Shown one piece after another: positions 1 through 10,571 of a DNA stretch of 64,000 bases. Under the pieces are notes generated by a model, which saw only the letters and a program-made list of their open reading frames with translations, did no database searches and was not told the DNA's origin. Numbering within the stretch: position 1 is the stretch's first letter; each line of letters starts with the position of its first letter. The stretch is taken from the NCBI GenBank assembly GCA_963920575.1, contig OY986966.1:18409888-18473887 (forward strand), given 5' to 3'. This stretch comes from Narthecium ossifragum (Eukaryota > Streptophyta > Magnoliopsida > Dioscoreales > Nartheciaceae). Position numbers and translations under genes: made by a program.

Positions 1-500
1 GTTGTTGTTTTTCTCCCTTCAGTGTGTCGTAAAGTAGAACCCTTTGGAGGTTGTCGCTCACTCCTATTCGAGCTCTGTTTTGCAGGTGCATGCGCCAGTT
101 CTTCTTTAGTAGAGCCGGCTGGATCAGCTTTTGGCGTCGTGATGACTTCCAGAGGTGCTTGAGGTTGTTGTGGGAGAGCAGTTGTACTTTTGATAAATTA
201 TGTATATGTATAGACATCCTTCGAGGATTTTTGGGTTAAATGTATGATCTTTCCCCTTGGAGGAGTTTTTGATAAGAATTTTTATCGGATGTCTAAATAG
301 TACAACTTGATGTTATTTTAATTGAATCATGTTTCTGCTAGTCTTGAATTGTTAGATACTTGAATTATAGCTTTATCCATGGAAGTCAAATTGATCAAAT
401 TATCTCTGTTTTCCACTTGTATCGCGCCAGATTGGATGTGAATAGTAATAGGAACCCTCACACCTCGGCCTGGATGGGTTTTCTGAGTCAAGGTGTGATA
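1..500 (+). repeat. 3' end of a chromovirus-type LTR (fragment)
   Basis: This stretch follows the last 500 or so bases of the element B LTRs (near 17995-18480 and 25245-25730): a shared GTTGTTGTTTT start, a AGTAGAACCCT segment, and a closing segment with AACCCTCAC, CTGGATGGGTTTTCTG and a mutated GTGTGATA in place of the canonical GCGTGACA end. The left part lies outside the window. No reading frame of note. The divergence from B is much larger than that between the two B LTRs, so this is an older relative. Confidence 0.7.
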
Positions 501-1352
501 ATATGTGTGCCTGAGCATCACATGAGTTTTGATTGCATTAGAGGCATAGAGGTTAGGACGTTGGCGATGGGTTGATCGCCGATCCAAGGCTTTCGGGTAG
601 CTTGGATCTAGTCGTAGGACCGACGCTGGGTAGCCAGGTCCAAGATGGAAATAGTTTTAATAATATGATGTTTTTAGGTTACTGTCTAGTTGGCTGTGTT
701 AACTCTGATTGGGGTGTAGATGTCGTTTTAGGTTTCAGGCTCAGTCTCAGTTTTATTGTTAGGGGAGGTTACGTACCACTCTGTGTCCTACTCCTGTTGT
801 TTTAGTGCTGGAGCGCTTGGTTTGAGAGGGACGACTGTTGACAATACCACGGATCATCAGGGTGCGTGCCCTGGGGTAGGCGGTGTACGTGACATGAGTT
901 TCCCCTAGAGATGAGGTTAAACTTGGGACTTTACTGTTCCCTTTCCTTTGTGAGCGTCGTAATATAGAATTCTACTGAGCTTATCGATCACTCCTACCCG
1001 GGCTGTGTTTTACAGGTGCAGGCGTCAGCTCTTCTTTCGTAGCTCCCTGCTGGACAGGCCTTTGGTGGCTAGTCGACCCTTTGGAGGTGTTCGAGGACTT
1101 GGGGTTCATGTTTATCTTGTTGGATTATTTAAATGTATAATTTCATTCTGTAACGATTTTTGAGGTTTTATTATATGTCTTGAGGATAAGTTTTGTATCA
1201 GAATTTTTAATTATATTGGAGATTTTATTTTCGACCCCAAATCAATTTTTTATTAATTATATTATTTTATTATAAGACCTCTTTGATGGATTCAATAGAT
1301 TAGGAACCCTCACGCCCCAAACTGGATGAGTTTTCTGAATCAATGTGTGACA
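501..1352 (+). repeat. second 3' LTR fragment in tandem
   Basis: Directly after the first fragment, a second LTR 3' portion begins in mid-LTR. It contains the GGACGTTGGCGATGGGTTGATCG segment shared with the solo LTR near 61924 and ends with AACCCTCACGCC, GGATGAGTTTTCTG and GTGTGACA at 1352. Two LTR ends in the same direction with no internal region between them points to an unequal exchange or deletion between related LTRs. Confidence 0.65.
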
Positions 1353-2233
1353 ATAACCTTACCCCAAACCCCACCCAGAACCCATTTACGGACCCCCAAA
1401 TCTGCCCCATTAGGGGTGGGACCCGTTGGGGCGGGGCAAATTGGCATCCTATTGGCATATAATAGGTAAATACCCATACAATCATAGTCCTTCACAAAAG
1501 TTATAAGCCTTGACCGCTACACGATAACATTGGTGGCATTTTTTAGTAAAAGTTGTGCCCCTGTGAAAAAAAGGGAAAATTTGTACCTAGCTAACTCTAA
1601 AAAGAATCATAGTAGTAAGTAAAATAGGAAAAATAGATAATTATGAGACTTAATTCAATTGAAAAATAGCCTAGAGAATATTTATTGAGAGAGAAAAAAG
1701 GAGACAAAATAGTAGATGAAGCTCTCCCATTGAAAAGAGATTTGCAAGGTAGCTAATAAAAAAGCTCTGACCTTGGCCTTGTTGAAGATAAGGAGTTTAC
1801 AAAACGCTAAGATGGGATATGGGCTATGGGAGATATGGATGTGCAGAAATAGCTTTGTATTCAATCGTGGCAGTTGCCCGAGCCGTATCATGGTTGGTAC
1901 GTGAATGGCTGCTGTCAGCGTACCTATTTCATGGCTAGGCTCGTCGTGGTGTAATTTATGTTGATCCCAACCAAGAGATCATTTCTATTTGCTCTGATGC
2001 TTGTTGAAACCCCCGACGTTGCTGCACTGGAGTCGGCGTGGCGTCGTTTGATTCCTTTGGACATGTTGTCTAGGCTCTATCCAAGTAGACTACAAGTACT
2101 AATTGTAAAGACACTCGCCGTTCGGGGCCGTCCAGGGCTTACAGGCTTTGTCTAGGATAAAATGAGTTGTGTCTTATAAGGGTTACTAATATACTTATTA
2201 TTTACGTAGGGTTGCTTACCCGGTTACCTGGTT
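1353..2233. other. no gene recognised
   Basis: A GC-rich block of C and G runs (about 1360-1445, CCCACCC / GGGGCGGGGC) is followed by AT-rich sequence. Short open frames here have no recognisable motif. Likely decayed transposon or intergenic DNA. Confidence 0.5.
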
Positions 2234-2409
2234 CGGCCACTAATACTCTAAAAGCTGAGATTGCGGCTTTTAGAAGCGGTTTGATTAGTGCTAGGCAACT
2301 TGGAGCATAGAGAATTAGGTTCAAGCTTGACTCCCATGATGCTATAGATTGTCTCCTTGGAAGACAACGATGGCATGCTGCAAGCTTCGACACTCTTCAA
2401 CAAGCATTC
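2234..2409 (+). pseudogene. RNase H-like (RVT_3 type) remnant
   Basis: One frame reads through an AEIAAFRSGLISARQLG segment, a stop at 2308, then FKLDSHDAIDCLL. This has the layout of the plant RNase H-like domain seen at the C-terminus of non-LTR retrotransposon proteins and related host proteins: the Glu-bearing helix 'AE..A...GL..A..LG' followed by a strand ending in 'DS..AI..L', which carries the second catalytic Asp. The N-terminal Asp segment was not found upstream. The frame runs up to the target duplication of element H at 2405-2409. The match is by eye and short, so this is tentative; a LINE 3' end or a host RNase H-like gene fragment are both possible. Confidence 0.4.
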
Positions 2410-3625
2410 TGTTGACGAGGAAATCTTGTCGTAGACTGGCAATGGTCAAACTAGTCAAAATGTCAAAATCAAGGATGTAATAAAGTTCAACTCCTTCAAA
2501 CACTCAGTTCGAATAGAGGTGTTGAAGCTGTGGAAAAGTGGATGAGAAATAAAGATAGTGGAAAATAGAAGATGGGAAGTGGATGATGGGAAATATGGGT
2601 GATGAACTATGTTAGAACTACTCTTATGAGTGATAGAACTATGCTAGAACTACTCCTATGAATGGAACTATGCTAGCACTACTTCTATGAATGAAAGACT
2701 TCATTGTAGGAAATTAAAGGAAAGAAAAGAGCTTCATTAAGATAAATAAGGCTACATTGAAAATAAAGATAGAAGACTACATTGGAAATAAAAATAAAAG
2801 CTGGTTTACTCTTGACATTGGGAGAGAGTGTTCTTCTTCATCTTCCTGCCTTTTATAGTTTCTGACATAACTACTTTGGAATCGTTTGAACTGCTCTAGA
2901 ATCATCTTGAAACAGTTTGAACTGCTCTTTAACTATCTTAGAACTGCTTTGAACTGCTCTAGAACTGTCTTGAAACTGCTCTGGAACTGTCAGAATTGAA
3001 TCCGAAACCGTTGGAACTCTATAACTAGTTGACATTCAGTTATTTATGAAACTGCGATAAGATAGAGCGTCTTGTCTTCCACTATAATTTGGCCGATGAT
3101 AAACTTTAAATTTGGAAAACCTCTGAACATAAGCGTTGTAGTTCTTCGAATTTCCTTTCCATCAGTCTAAAAATCAACTCATTTGGACATCGTATGAGAA
3201 AGTTATGACCAAAATAGTCGGACCACGTCGACGACGGTTATTAAAATAATCGGCCAAAATATGGTCGATGGAAATTGGCCGATCGGAATTTGGTCGATAA
3301 AATAGGCCATTCTTTGGACGATGACATTTGGAAATTCGATTGTTATTTACTATTTTTCCACTGGACACTTTGGCTGTCACTTTGACACATTAAACGATGG
3401 AATCTGAAAATCGCGTAAACATTAAAGTTGTAGATCTTTTCGTCTTCTTTCCAATGGTTCAAGAATCGGCCAATTTGGATATTTGATGGTAAAGTTATGG
3501 TCTGCATACTTCAGCTATGTTAAAGCTAAGGATGATGACCATTTAATGGTAATATTTACAAAAATGCCATTGATCTTGTCAGTCGCCCAAATGACTTTAA
3601 GACATTGTTATATTTATGACTAACA
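2410..3625 (-). repeat. element H LTR, left copy (3' LTR)
   Basis: Begins TGTTGACGAGG and ends GACTAACA in plus orientation. It holds two short-unit repeat zones: AACTATGCTAGAACTACT-type units around 2605-2690 and GAACTGCTCTAGAA-type units around 2885-2990. The first 115 bases match the right copy; the middle does not. Confidence 0.65.
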
Positions 3626-3640
3626 TTTTGCCCCCCGGTC
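3626..3640 (-). other. element H polypurine tract
   Basis: Plus-strand TTTTGCCCCCCGG reads on the minus strand as a purine run ending in GGGGGGCAAAA directly before the 3' LTR, the expected position for plus-strand DNA priming. Confidence 0.6.
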
Positions 3641-3661
3641 TTTATGAAAATAGGAATTTTT

Positions 3662-3862
3662 ATAAAGACCTTATTTTGTTGGCCAATTGGGCGATTTTGT
3701 TGGCCAATTGCATGATTTTATTGGCCAATTGGGCGATTCTGTTGGCCAATTTGGCTATTCTGTTGGTCAATTGGACGATTTTGTCGGCCAATTGACCGAT
3801 TATGTTTACCAATTTAGTTATAATGTTGGTCAATTGGATGATTTTGTTGACCAATTAAGTCA
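3662..3862. repeat. 21-base minisatellite with heptad coding
   Basis: About nine units of a 21-base repeat with the core TTGGCCAATTGG. Because 21 bases is seven codons, the array is open in one frame on each strand: minus-strand frame 3854-3660 reads repeats of the type I-x-Q-L-A-N-K, a leucine/isoleucine heptad pattern that would form a coiled coil if translated. The core contains overlapping palindromes TTGGCCAA and CCAATTGG. No evidence of translation; coding is probably incidental. Confidence 0.8.
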
Positions 3863-4338
3863 TCTATAAAACATATTTTATTGATCATTCGTCCAATATA
3901 CTTATTTTATGGCGAGTGACGATGGACCAAAATTAATCGACCAGATCACTTGAGCCTATACATTCAATATTGGTCAATCGTTCAAAGCCTATTGTCGGTC
4001 GGCCAACATGTCAGGCCAATATCAATCGGCCAACATATATACTCCCAATTGATTAATAATTGAAGAAAACATATACATATGCTGATTTTAACTATTCGTT
4101 GGTTGACCTAGCTATTCGGCCATTTATACAAGTTGGCCTCATTTCATTATTTTTAGCAAATTGGTCGGCCATGCATGTCAAATTTTTTTTTGTTGATCAT
4201 TGTTGAGCATAAAGTCAACATCGTTGATCATTATTAATCATCCTTTTTTTTGTTGATCATTGTTGATCATCTTTATTTCTTTTTCTTTTTGTTTTTTTTA
4301 AAGCTTCAACACATCGTCCCACAGGGCGTGTCAAAAAA

Positions 4339-5469
4339 TGTTGACGATGAAATCTTGCCGTAGACCGGCAATGGTCAAACTAGTCAAAATGTCAAAATCA
4401 GGGACGTGATAAAATTCAACTCCTTCAAACACTCAGTTCGAACGAAGGTGTCAAATTAAATGGAAAATTTGATCAGACTTAATTCAACTATATTTTATAT
4501 GAATAATGGTGAAGAAAATCAAAGATAAATCTAAATTTCTCTTAGATAAAACCTAATTTAATATGAGATTATCTAAATCAACTAATTAAACCAGAAAATC
4601 GAAGAACAGTAACTAGAAAAACAAAGAACGGTATTTTAACCTAATTAAATGTAGATTATTTCTATGTTAATCCTACAATCGAAAAGAACATAAACTATAA
4701 ATTAAACTAGTTTAGCTTAATCTAAAGATTGATCTAAACTAATTAAACCTAGAATAAATATAGATTAACTCTACAGTAATCCTAAGTTAATCTACTGGAA
4801 AATAAATGAACATATATCATTAAACCATATGAACTAAACTAATCTAGGAAAACAGTAAAGAAGAACAGTAATTAAATCAAAAAATCTTCATTAATAGAAA
4901 CAACTTACAAGTAAATAGGAACGTAGAAATCCATGCTCATAGGCTGGTTACAATAGTGTCAGATCGAGTACAGTAGTGAAAGGAAGGTTATTTATATCTA
5001 ATAAACTAATAACTGCTTCCGCCTTTAGTGGTTATGGCGCAAGTGTAGGAGATCATGTTGTAAATGCGCCGCAACTGATCCTTTCACATTCAGTTCTGGG
5101 TTAGTGATCACATGTGACTAATGATCCTTCATTACATACATCATGATTACGTTGGATTACTTATCGTTCATTGTCCACGCCATACTTGCATGTGTTTTAC
5201 GACCTTAATTGGCACATGTTTTAATTGCTTCTGGACGATAGCTTTAATTTGCTTGCTTCGACATGACCTTTGGCCGATCATCTTCTTTTGCCTGTTTCAT
5301 ACTTATCTTTGGCTGATGATTTGGCTTCATGGCTTATGGACGATGCTCCGTCCCTATTTCGCCGATGGTTTGCATCTGGACGATGAAACCATGTACTTAT
5401 TGGTCATCGGTCATTGTTATTTTCCTTACGTGTCCATCATTAATTGTTTAGTCATTATTTTGGCTAACA
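4339..5469 (-). repeat. element H LTR, right copy (5' LTR)
   Basis: Starts TGTTGACGATG and ends GGCTAACA, followed by the target duplication cattc. Just left of it, bases 4315-4338 read on the minus strand as a degenerate version of a CGCC...CTGTGGGA primer site. Middle sequence is unlike the left LTR, with repeated GGACGAT and GGCCGAT words in its right third. Confidence 0.6.
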
Positions 5470-5482
5470 CATTCTGTGAAGT

Positions 5483-6187
5483 TGGCCGGCTACCCTTGGG
5501 GGATCCAAGCCTTGGAGAACATGGCAGCGGACGAAGGAGTGGCGGAGGGAAGCACGACAGCCAAGTGGGACGCCGAGGACTTGGGGTTGGACGGCGGAGG
5601 CTTGGACGGCAGTGGAGAAGGAGAGAAGCTTGACGGCGGATGGAGGATGGCAGCGGATGGCGGAGGCCGGTGGTGGAAAAGGGATTCGGCGGTAGGGAAG
5701 GGAAGTGAAGGCGGTTAGTGGAGTTGGTGGAATTAGGGTTACAACTACTCGTAGGATTATTCTTCTAATAACTCTACTTTATTCATCATAATTCGTCCAT
5801 AACCTAATACAAACAATAGAGGTCCTTTTATAGAGGCATTGACAAAGTCCTAATCTAACTAGAGAACTACATTGCTTTAATCAGCAAGTAATAATACTTC
5901 CTTACTAAAATTCAATAATAACTCAAACTTCCTAATAACTAAGACTCATAATAGGAACTAATAAAGCAAGGCATAAACTGAACTCAAACTAGGAAACTAA
6001 CTCAATCAAGATAACTACTAACTAGGAAATGAACTAAGTAAGCAAACCAGTTAGGGATAAGGCTCCCTAAGGCCGACTTGGCTCAACCTGCTCCAAAGGG
6101 ACCTGGTTGCAGCCAGCTCCTTGCGTGGGCCCGCCCAAACAAGGGTGTGGGTCTCTTCTTGGAATGGTTCGGTTCGACCTCGTATCA
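5483..6187 (-). repeat. element G 3' LTR
   Basis: In plus orientation it runs from TGGCCGGCTACC to CCTCGTATCA (TG...CA). It is about 95 percent identical by eye to 29343-30049. Both copies contain a GC-rich segment with open frames rich in Gly, Asp and Glu (5476-5718) which is LTR sequence, not a gene. Confidence 0.75.
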
Positions 6188-6200
6188 TCCCTCCTCCTTT
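6188..6200 (-). other. element G polypurine tract
   Basis: The minus strand reads AAAGGAGGAGGGA directly before the LTR start TGATACGAGG. Just upstream a LEDKANFE-like frame remnant (6210-6240, minus strand) resembles the tail found before the 3' LTR of many plant Ty3/gypsy elements. Confidence 0.7.
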
Positions 6201-6748
6201 CGAAATTGGCCTTGTCCTCAAGGCTTGAATGTGATGAGGAAATAGGGCTCTTCTCTTCTCGAACTAGAGTGACGTGGCTAGACTGCAACTATTGCTCTGA
6301 ACTCGGCGGTGAGAACCCTAGTTGCACCCATGGTGAATCAGGTGGTAACCGGATCGGCAAATCCAGGAGCCATGATGCTGGTCTAGAAAGAGGGAGCTGA
6401 AGCTCAGGCATATCCGGCGGTCGCTGGAACTCCAGGAAGTAAAGGACGGCTGTAGATCAGCGGTGGAGCGTCCTTAGTAGCTGGCTTCCTGGGTTGAAGA
6501 CTAGGTCAACTCGAAGTGAGTTCTCCCAATGTGGAAGTGGACCCAATATGGCAACAGAATATGGTCGAGTACAGTTGAGCTTGGGTGTCTCTCTGCTTCG
6601 CTTGAAAGGGATCATCTAGCCTTTGGATTCAGCATCAATCCTCATGGTCAGAGTCGACAAAGTCGTTCTGAAACTTTGAGTGGTTGATGGATGTTGGTCG
6701 ATGCTCTTGGATCCGATCAGCTGCAAGATGGTATCCGAATTAAGAGGG

Positions 6749-8119
6749 TGATAAGTCACTAATTATTCCTAATTAAACCCCTTAAATTACCTTTGTTAGA
6801 CTGAGAGTAGGTGTATTTGACATCCTATTGTTTGATTTCAGGTTTAAGTAGGATTCGAGAAGAAATACAAGAAATTCGGTCAAAAATCACTAACTTCTGC
6901 AAAAATACTGCTTCATCGACTGTTGGCAATAAATCACCAGATATTATACCAAACTCCAAATATTCTGAAATTCTGGGATATGAAAGAAGACTTCAAGATC
7001 TACAACTTTCATGTTGAAGATGTTGTGAGATTCTCTATATATTGGTGCCAGTTTTGAAGCAAAGTTGGATCTATGAAAGCTGAAATTTGATAAAGTCGGA
7101 AATTAATTAATGACGTGGCAATGAGGACCCAGTCAGACTGACTTGAGCGATGGATCGGATTGGAGTCCGATCGGTCGCTCCGATGACGTCAAGGAATTTA
7201 GGGAAATTAGAGTTTATGTTCAATTATAACTCTTAATTCTGGGATTAAGGGTTTCTATTATATAAAGGGGTTGTTTCAGCCGAAAATACTCATCTTTTTT
7301 ACAATCTTTGGAGAATGAAGAAGAAGACGGAGAGGATGCGGATGGTGACAGCTTCGTATTCGAAGCCGATGGCGTTCATCGAAAAGATGAGTTGCTAACT
7401 TCTTGTATTTAGGAATATCATGAAACCCTAGTGTAGTTTTGGTTTTCTTTAGTTGGATTCTTGTGAACTTCTCGATGCATGATCTCATGAATATGGTTTT
7501 ATTATTAATAGAGTTGAAGGAACAAAGTTCCCTTGATGTACTTTCAGTGCTACATGATTTTTGTGATTGATTGTAGAGATTTATGAGACGGTTTTTATGA
7601 AGTTATTGTTTTGCCTTTGAGATAAGCTATGCTACGCGAAGATAGGTTGTGCCAAGGTCATTAGGAGTAGTATAGTTTAAGGTAATCGTAGGACCAAAGA
7701 TAATCTATGCCAAGTAAAGATAGGTTATGCCATTGGGAACATTAACTTTCTTTTAGGGATTCATGTGAGTTTCTAGCCATATTATCCATAATGTTGAGAG
7801 AAGGGAACAAGATGATAACTAGAGAAGATTAATAATGAAACTAGGGCGGATTGAGTAATTCCTAAGTAACTACTCCGTTGATTCGAATTGATCAACCTTT
7901 TATTTCTTTTCTTTATTAGTTAGATACTCTATTTTATCTTTGATTCTTTTCCCTAGTTTTAGGGTTTCGAGAATTGATTTCAGCTTCCAACGTTTTCCCT
8001 GTGGATCGACTCCCAACTTCACCGCTATTTCTACCTAGTAGTTTAGTGATTGAATAAGGATTATAAATTTATATTTGATTAAGTTTGTAACGTTTTAATG
8101 ACACGTTCACAAGCGATCA
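6749..8119 (+). mobile_element. Solo LTR F1
   Basis: A 1371-base LTR from TGATAAGTCACT to GCGATCA with an exact target duplication gaggg at 6744-6748 and 8120-8124, inserted in element G. It is related along its whole length to the D LTRs and to the reverse solo LTR F2. The absence of any internal region between exact duplications indicates recombination between the two original LTRs. It holds a TCCGATCGGTCGCTCC palindromic motif near 7170. Confidence 0.9.
7259..7266 (+). promoter_or_regulatory. TATA box of LTR F1
   Basis: TATATAAA followed by GGGG, about 510 bases into the LTR. The matching position in the D LTRs reads TACATAAGG and is weaker, so promoter strength may differ between the subfamilies. 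Confidence 0.55.
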
Positions 8120-8124
8120 GAGGG

Positions 8125-9380
8125 TGCCTTCTTGGATAGCTCAGATCGATCATTGGATGCTTGATAAACTATCGATGATGTGTAGGGATCATCTGGATCG
8201 GATCTGGACGGTTTTGTTGGTCTGAGGGTGCTTGATCAGGTTCAGATCGTCGATTAAGCCTTTCGGATTGGAGACCAGATAGATCAAATTGCTGGGTCTC
8301 ATTGCAAGCTGTTTGGAAGGCTGAGATCATCTGGAATCTGGTCTGATCTTGTTGAAGTTTGGAATTTTGCCTGACCAAGTCTGATTGGCTGATCTTGACT
8401 GAACTTGCCTGGCTAAGATCAAATCTGACTTGATTGAATCTGACTGAACCCATTTAAGCTTGAGTTAGCCGGAGCTGGTCTGAATCTAGGCTTGATCGGA
8501 TTTGGTTGGTGTAGCCAAATCTGGTTGAGCCTGGATTGAATCTGTCCAAGTCTTGTAAGCTGGAGTCTGACTCGATCAAGTATGGAAGATTGAGTCAGAG
8601 TCTGATCAGGTTCAAACGGTGGTGATTTTCATATGATCTGATCTGATGGTTGAGATATGTCCAGTGCTTGACGAAGCTTGGAAACGAAAACATATCTGGC
8701 AGCTGAAAGTGGCCGAAACTCAATCGCCGGTGAGGGAAGCTCATCAGAGTTCAAATCCCATGGAGAAGAGGTAGTGATAGGATGGGTGTTCGATCCAACG
8801 GAGTGAATCCGTGAATCCAGATGGGTGTCAGTTTCGGTGACGGATCTGAAGGGGGTCCGCGTCGGTCAAGAGTGAGAAGAAGGAATCGACAGTGATCCGT
8901 TGGTTGGGGTTTGGAGCCGAGCTTGGTAATGTCAAGGAAGGGGTCATGAGGTTTTAGGGGACAACCTTTGATGCCTCTGGTGTTCCTTACGTGTATGGGC
9001 TCTTATTATGCAAAAAAACATGGGATTGGGTCCTAAAGTACAAAAAGTGAATACTAAGGGTCCTATTTAGCAACAAATCCGATCCTTTAGTGGGCTGTGA
9101 GGGGAGGTTATGGTAGTATTAGGCAGAGGTAGGCCGTGACTTCCTTGAGGTTTGCCGTCGGAGTCGGGGAAGATGGAGTTGGGATCCGGCTGGTTTGTAC
9201 ATGGAACGACTATGGGAGGAGATGTTGGGTGGCTGTGAGGAGCTTCAAGAACGTCGGTGGATTTTGAGCTTCATCCAGGGTCAATGATGAAGAAGGCATG
9301 GTCAGGGAAAGCTGTGATTGGATTGGGGTAGGAGTGAGGAGGACCTTGGTGGAGGTTACATGGAGTGGGGAGGGCTTCAA
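8125..9380 (-). other. element G internal noncoding region
   Basis: No retroelement domain found. 8160-8650 is a quasi-repetitive stretch built from GATC, TCTGA and TTGATC words, which produces a minus-strand open frame (8453-8169) of low complexity rich in Gln, Ser and Asp. 8650-9270 resembles ordinary transcribed plant sequence but has no recognisable product. Confidence 0.45.
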
Positions 9381-10508
9381 CTAAGGTGAGGTTGGCTGCT
9401 GAGGTTTTGTGGATGATGGGTAGATCGCTGGAGATGAGAATCGACAATGGGGATGGTAAAGGAAGTGACGTGGGTTTATAGTGGGAAGGATGGTGGCCTT
9501 GGTTAGTGACGGGGGCTGCTGAAGAGGAATAGGGAGACTTGCTGGTGGTGGGAAGGTAGGGTTTGGATGAAGGGAAGGAGGAAGAAGATGATGGCACGAT
9601 GTTGACTGGGCTGGGCTGTGGCGTGGTCGGGTAAGGGGGCAACAGTTGTTGTTCACGGTTTGGGTAATAGAGCAGCTCATGGGTAGGTGGGGTATGAGGA
9701 GGGCAATAGTGGGATTGTGGAGGAAGCGGAGTCGGAATCGTATGCGGAGCCCTAATCTAGGTCGAACTGGGGTTAGGTTCCTCAATCCAAGTTGCAGCCG
9801 TACTCCGAGTTTGACTAGGAATCCTAAATAGAGTAGGATTTGTAATCTTAGTCTCAGTAGGATTTGGAGTTCTAGTCCCTGTAGGATTTGGAGTCCTAGT
9901 CCTAGTAGGATTTGGAGTCCAAGTCGTGCCCGAAGACTAGTCGGTGTTTGCCGGGGTGGGTTGGTTGTATGATAAAGGTAAGGGCTGGTAAGGAGGTGGT
10001 GTATTGTAGGGAGGAAAAGGGTTGTATGGTGCATAGGGGGAAGTAGAGGTTGATAAGGAGGTGGGCTATTGGTCGGGGATTGGTGTGGTGGCGGTGGAAG
10101 GGTAGTGGGGCCAAGTGGTGGCGGTGGATGGGTAGTGGGGCCAGGTATAGGCGAGGATTGAACCGGTTGGGTAGTAGACTGGTTAGGAGTAATGGGACCA
10201 AATCCAACTAAGACATAGTTGGGAATAGGGCTTGTTTCTCCTTGGATAGGGACGGCTTCATGGGGAGTTCTGGGGAAAGTAGGGTTGGGGTTAGGGTTAG
10301 GATTCTCACCTTGCTTTTCTACAGATCCTAGATTCCACCTCTGCATCTGCAACGCCATGGAAGCTACAGATTTAGAGAGTCCTTGGATAAGGGTCTGGGT
10401 CTTGTGCTGCAATGCCCGCAAGGACAACAATGTCCCGTTGAGGCCTGTGATCTCTTCTCAAGTTACGAGAAGATCCCGCTCCTTGGAAGCACTTGTAGGG
10501 GTTGCCAT
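9381..10508 (-). pseudogene. gag-like N-terminus plus proline-rich frame of element G
   Basis: On the minus strand an ATG at 10508-10506 follows the primer site by about 50 bases and opens a frame that meets a TGA within the first 20 codons, then continues to 9381. The first 60 residues have a heptad-like helix (L-SLRALQHKTQTLIQGLSK) as in N-termini of plant Ty3/gypsy Gag proteins. After this the frame is proline- and threonine-rich and then encodes a short repeat (LGLQILLG-type) from a 24-base minisatellite. No CCHC knuckle. Possibly a relic used only for packaging or a former gag with replaced C-terminus. Confidence 0.45.
9832..9925. repeat. 24-base minisatellite
   Basis: Four units of about 24 bases, each with GTAGGATTTGGAGT followed by CTAGTCC or a variant, inside the gag-like frame of element G. 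It codes eight-residue hydrophobic repeats on the minus strand. Confidence 0.7.
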
Positions 10509-10555
10509 GTGGACTCCTTCGAAAGGATTCCGGGCGGCACAGGTAGGAGAACATA

Positions 10556-10569
10556 GCTCTGGTACTAAG
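10556..10569 (-). other. element G primer binding site
   Basis: The minus strand reads CTTAGTACCAGAGC, close to TTGGTATCAGAGC, the initiator-Met-tRNA primer site used by elements A and B. It is two bases from the point where element A is inserted. Confidence 0.55.
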
Positions 10570-10571
10570 TT

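Larger units (their letters stand above)
2410..5469 (-). mobile_element. Non-autonomous LTR element H
   Basis: The unit starts TGTTGACGA and ends CTAACA, and is flanked by an exact 5-base target duplication, cattc, at 2405-2409 and 5470-5474. An internal LTR start (TGTTGACGATG) lies at 4339 and an internal LTR end (CTAACA) at 3625, giving two LTRs of about 1216 and 1131 bases and an internal region of only 713 bases. On the minus strand a purine tract lies just before the 3' LTR and a decayed primer-site-like stretch just after the 5' LTR. There is no gag or pol, so movement must have depended on another element. The two LTRs align clearly only over the first 115 or so bases and the last few. 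Confidence 0.7.
5483..10571 (-). mobile_element. Non-autonomous LTR element G (5' LTR not adjacent)
   Basis: On the minus strand the order is: primer-site-like stretch (10569-10556), gag-like start (10508), proline-rich frame, long noncoding region, purine tract (6200-6188), 3' LTR (6187-5483). The internal region is about 3 kb once solo LTR F1 is removed, and no protease, RT or integrase was found. The 5' LTR should lie right of 10571 but element A is inserted exactly there; a G-type LTR at 29343-30049 may be the missing partner. The last bases before the LTR, gaagt at 5478-5482, would be the target duplication but no match is seen on the right. Confidence 0.6.

Noticed and set aside
5121..5718. 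Plus-strand frames of 170 and 80 codons
   Set aside because: They span the end of the H LTR and the G LTR; the second half reappears at 29275-29579 as LTR sequence.
7276..7488. Minus-strand 70-codon frame in LTR F1
   Set aside because: Lies within a solo LTR around its transcription start region; no motif.
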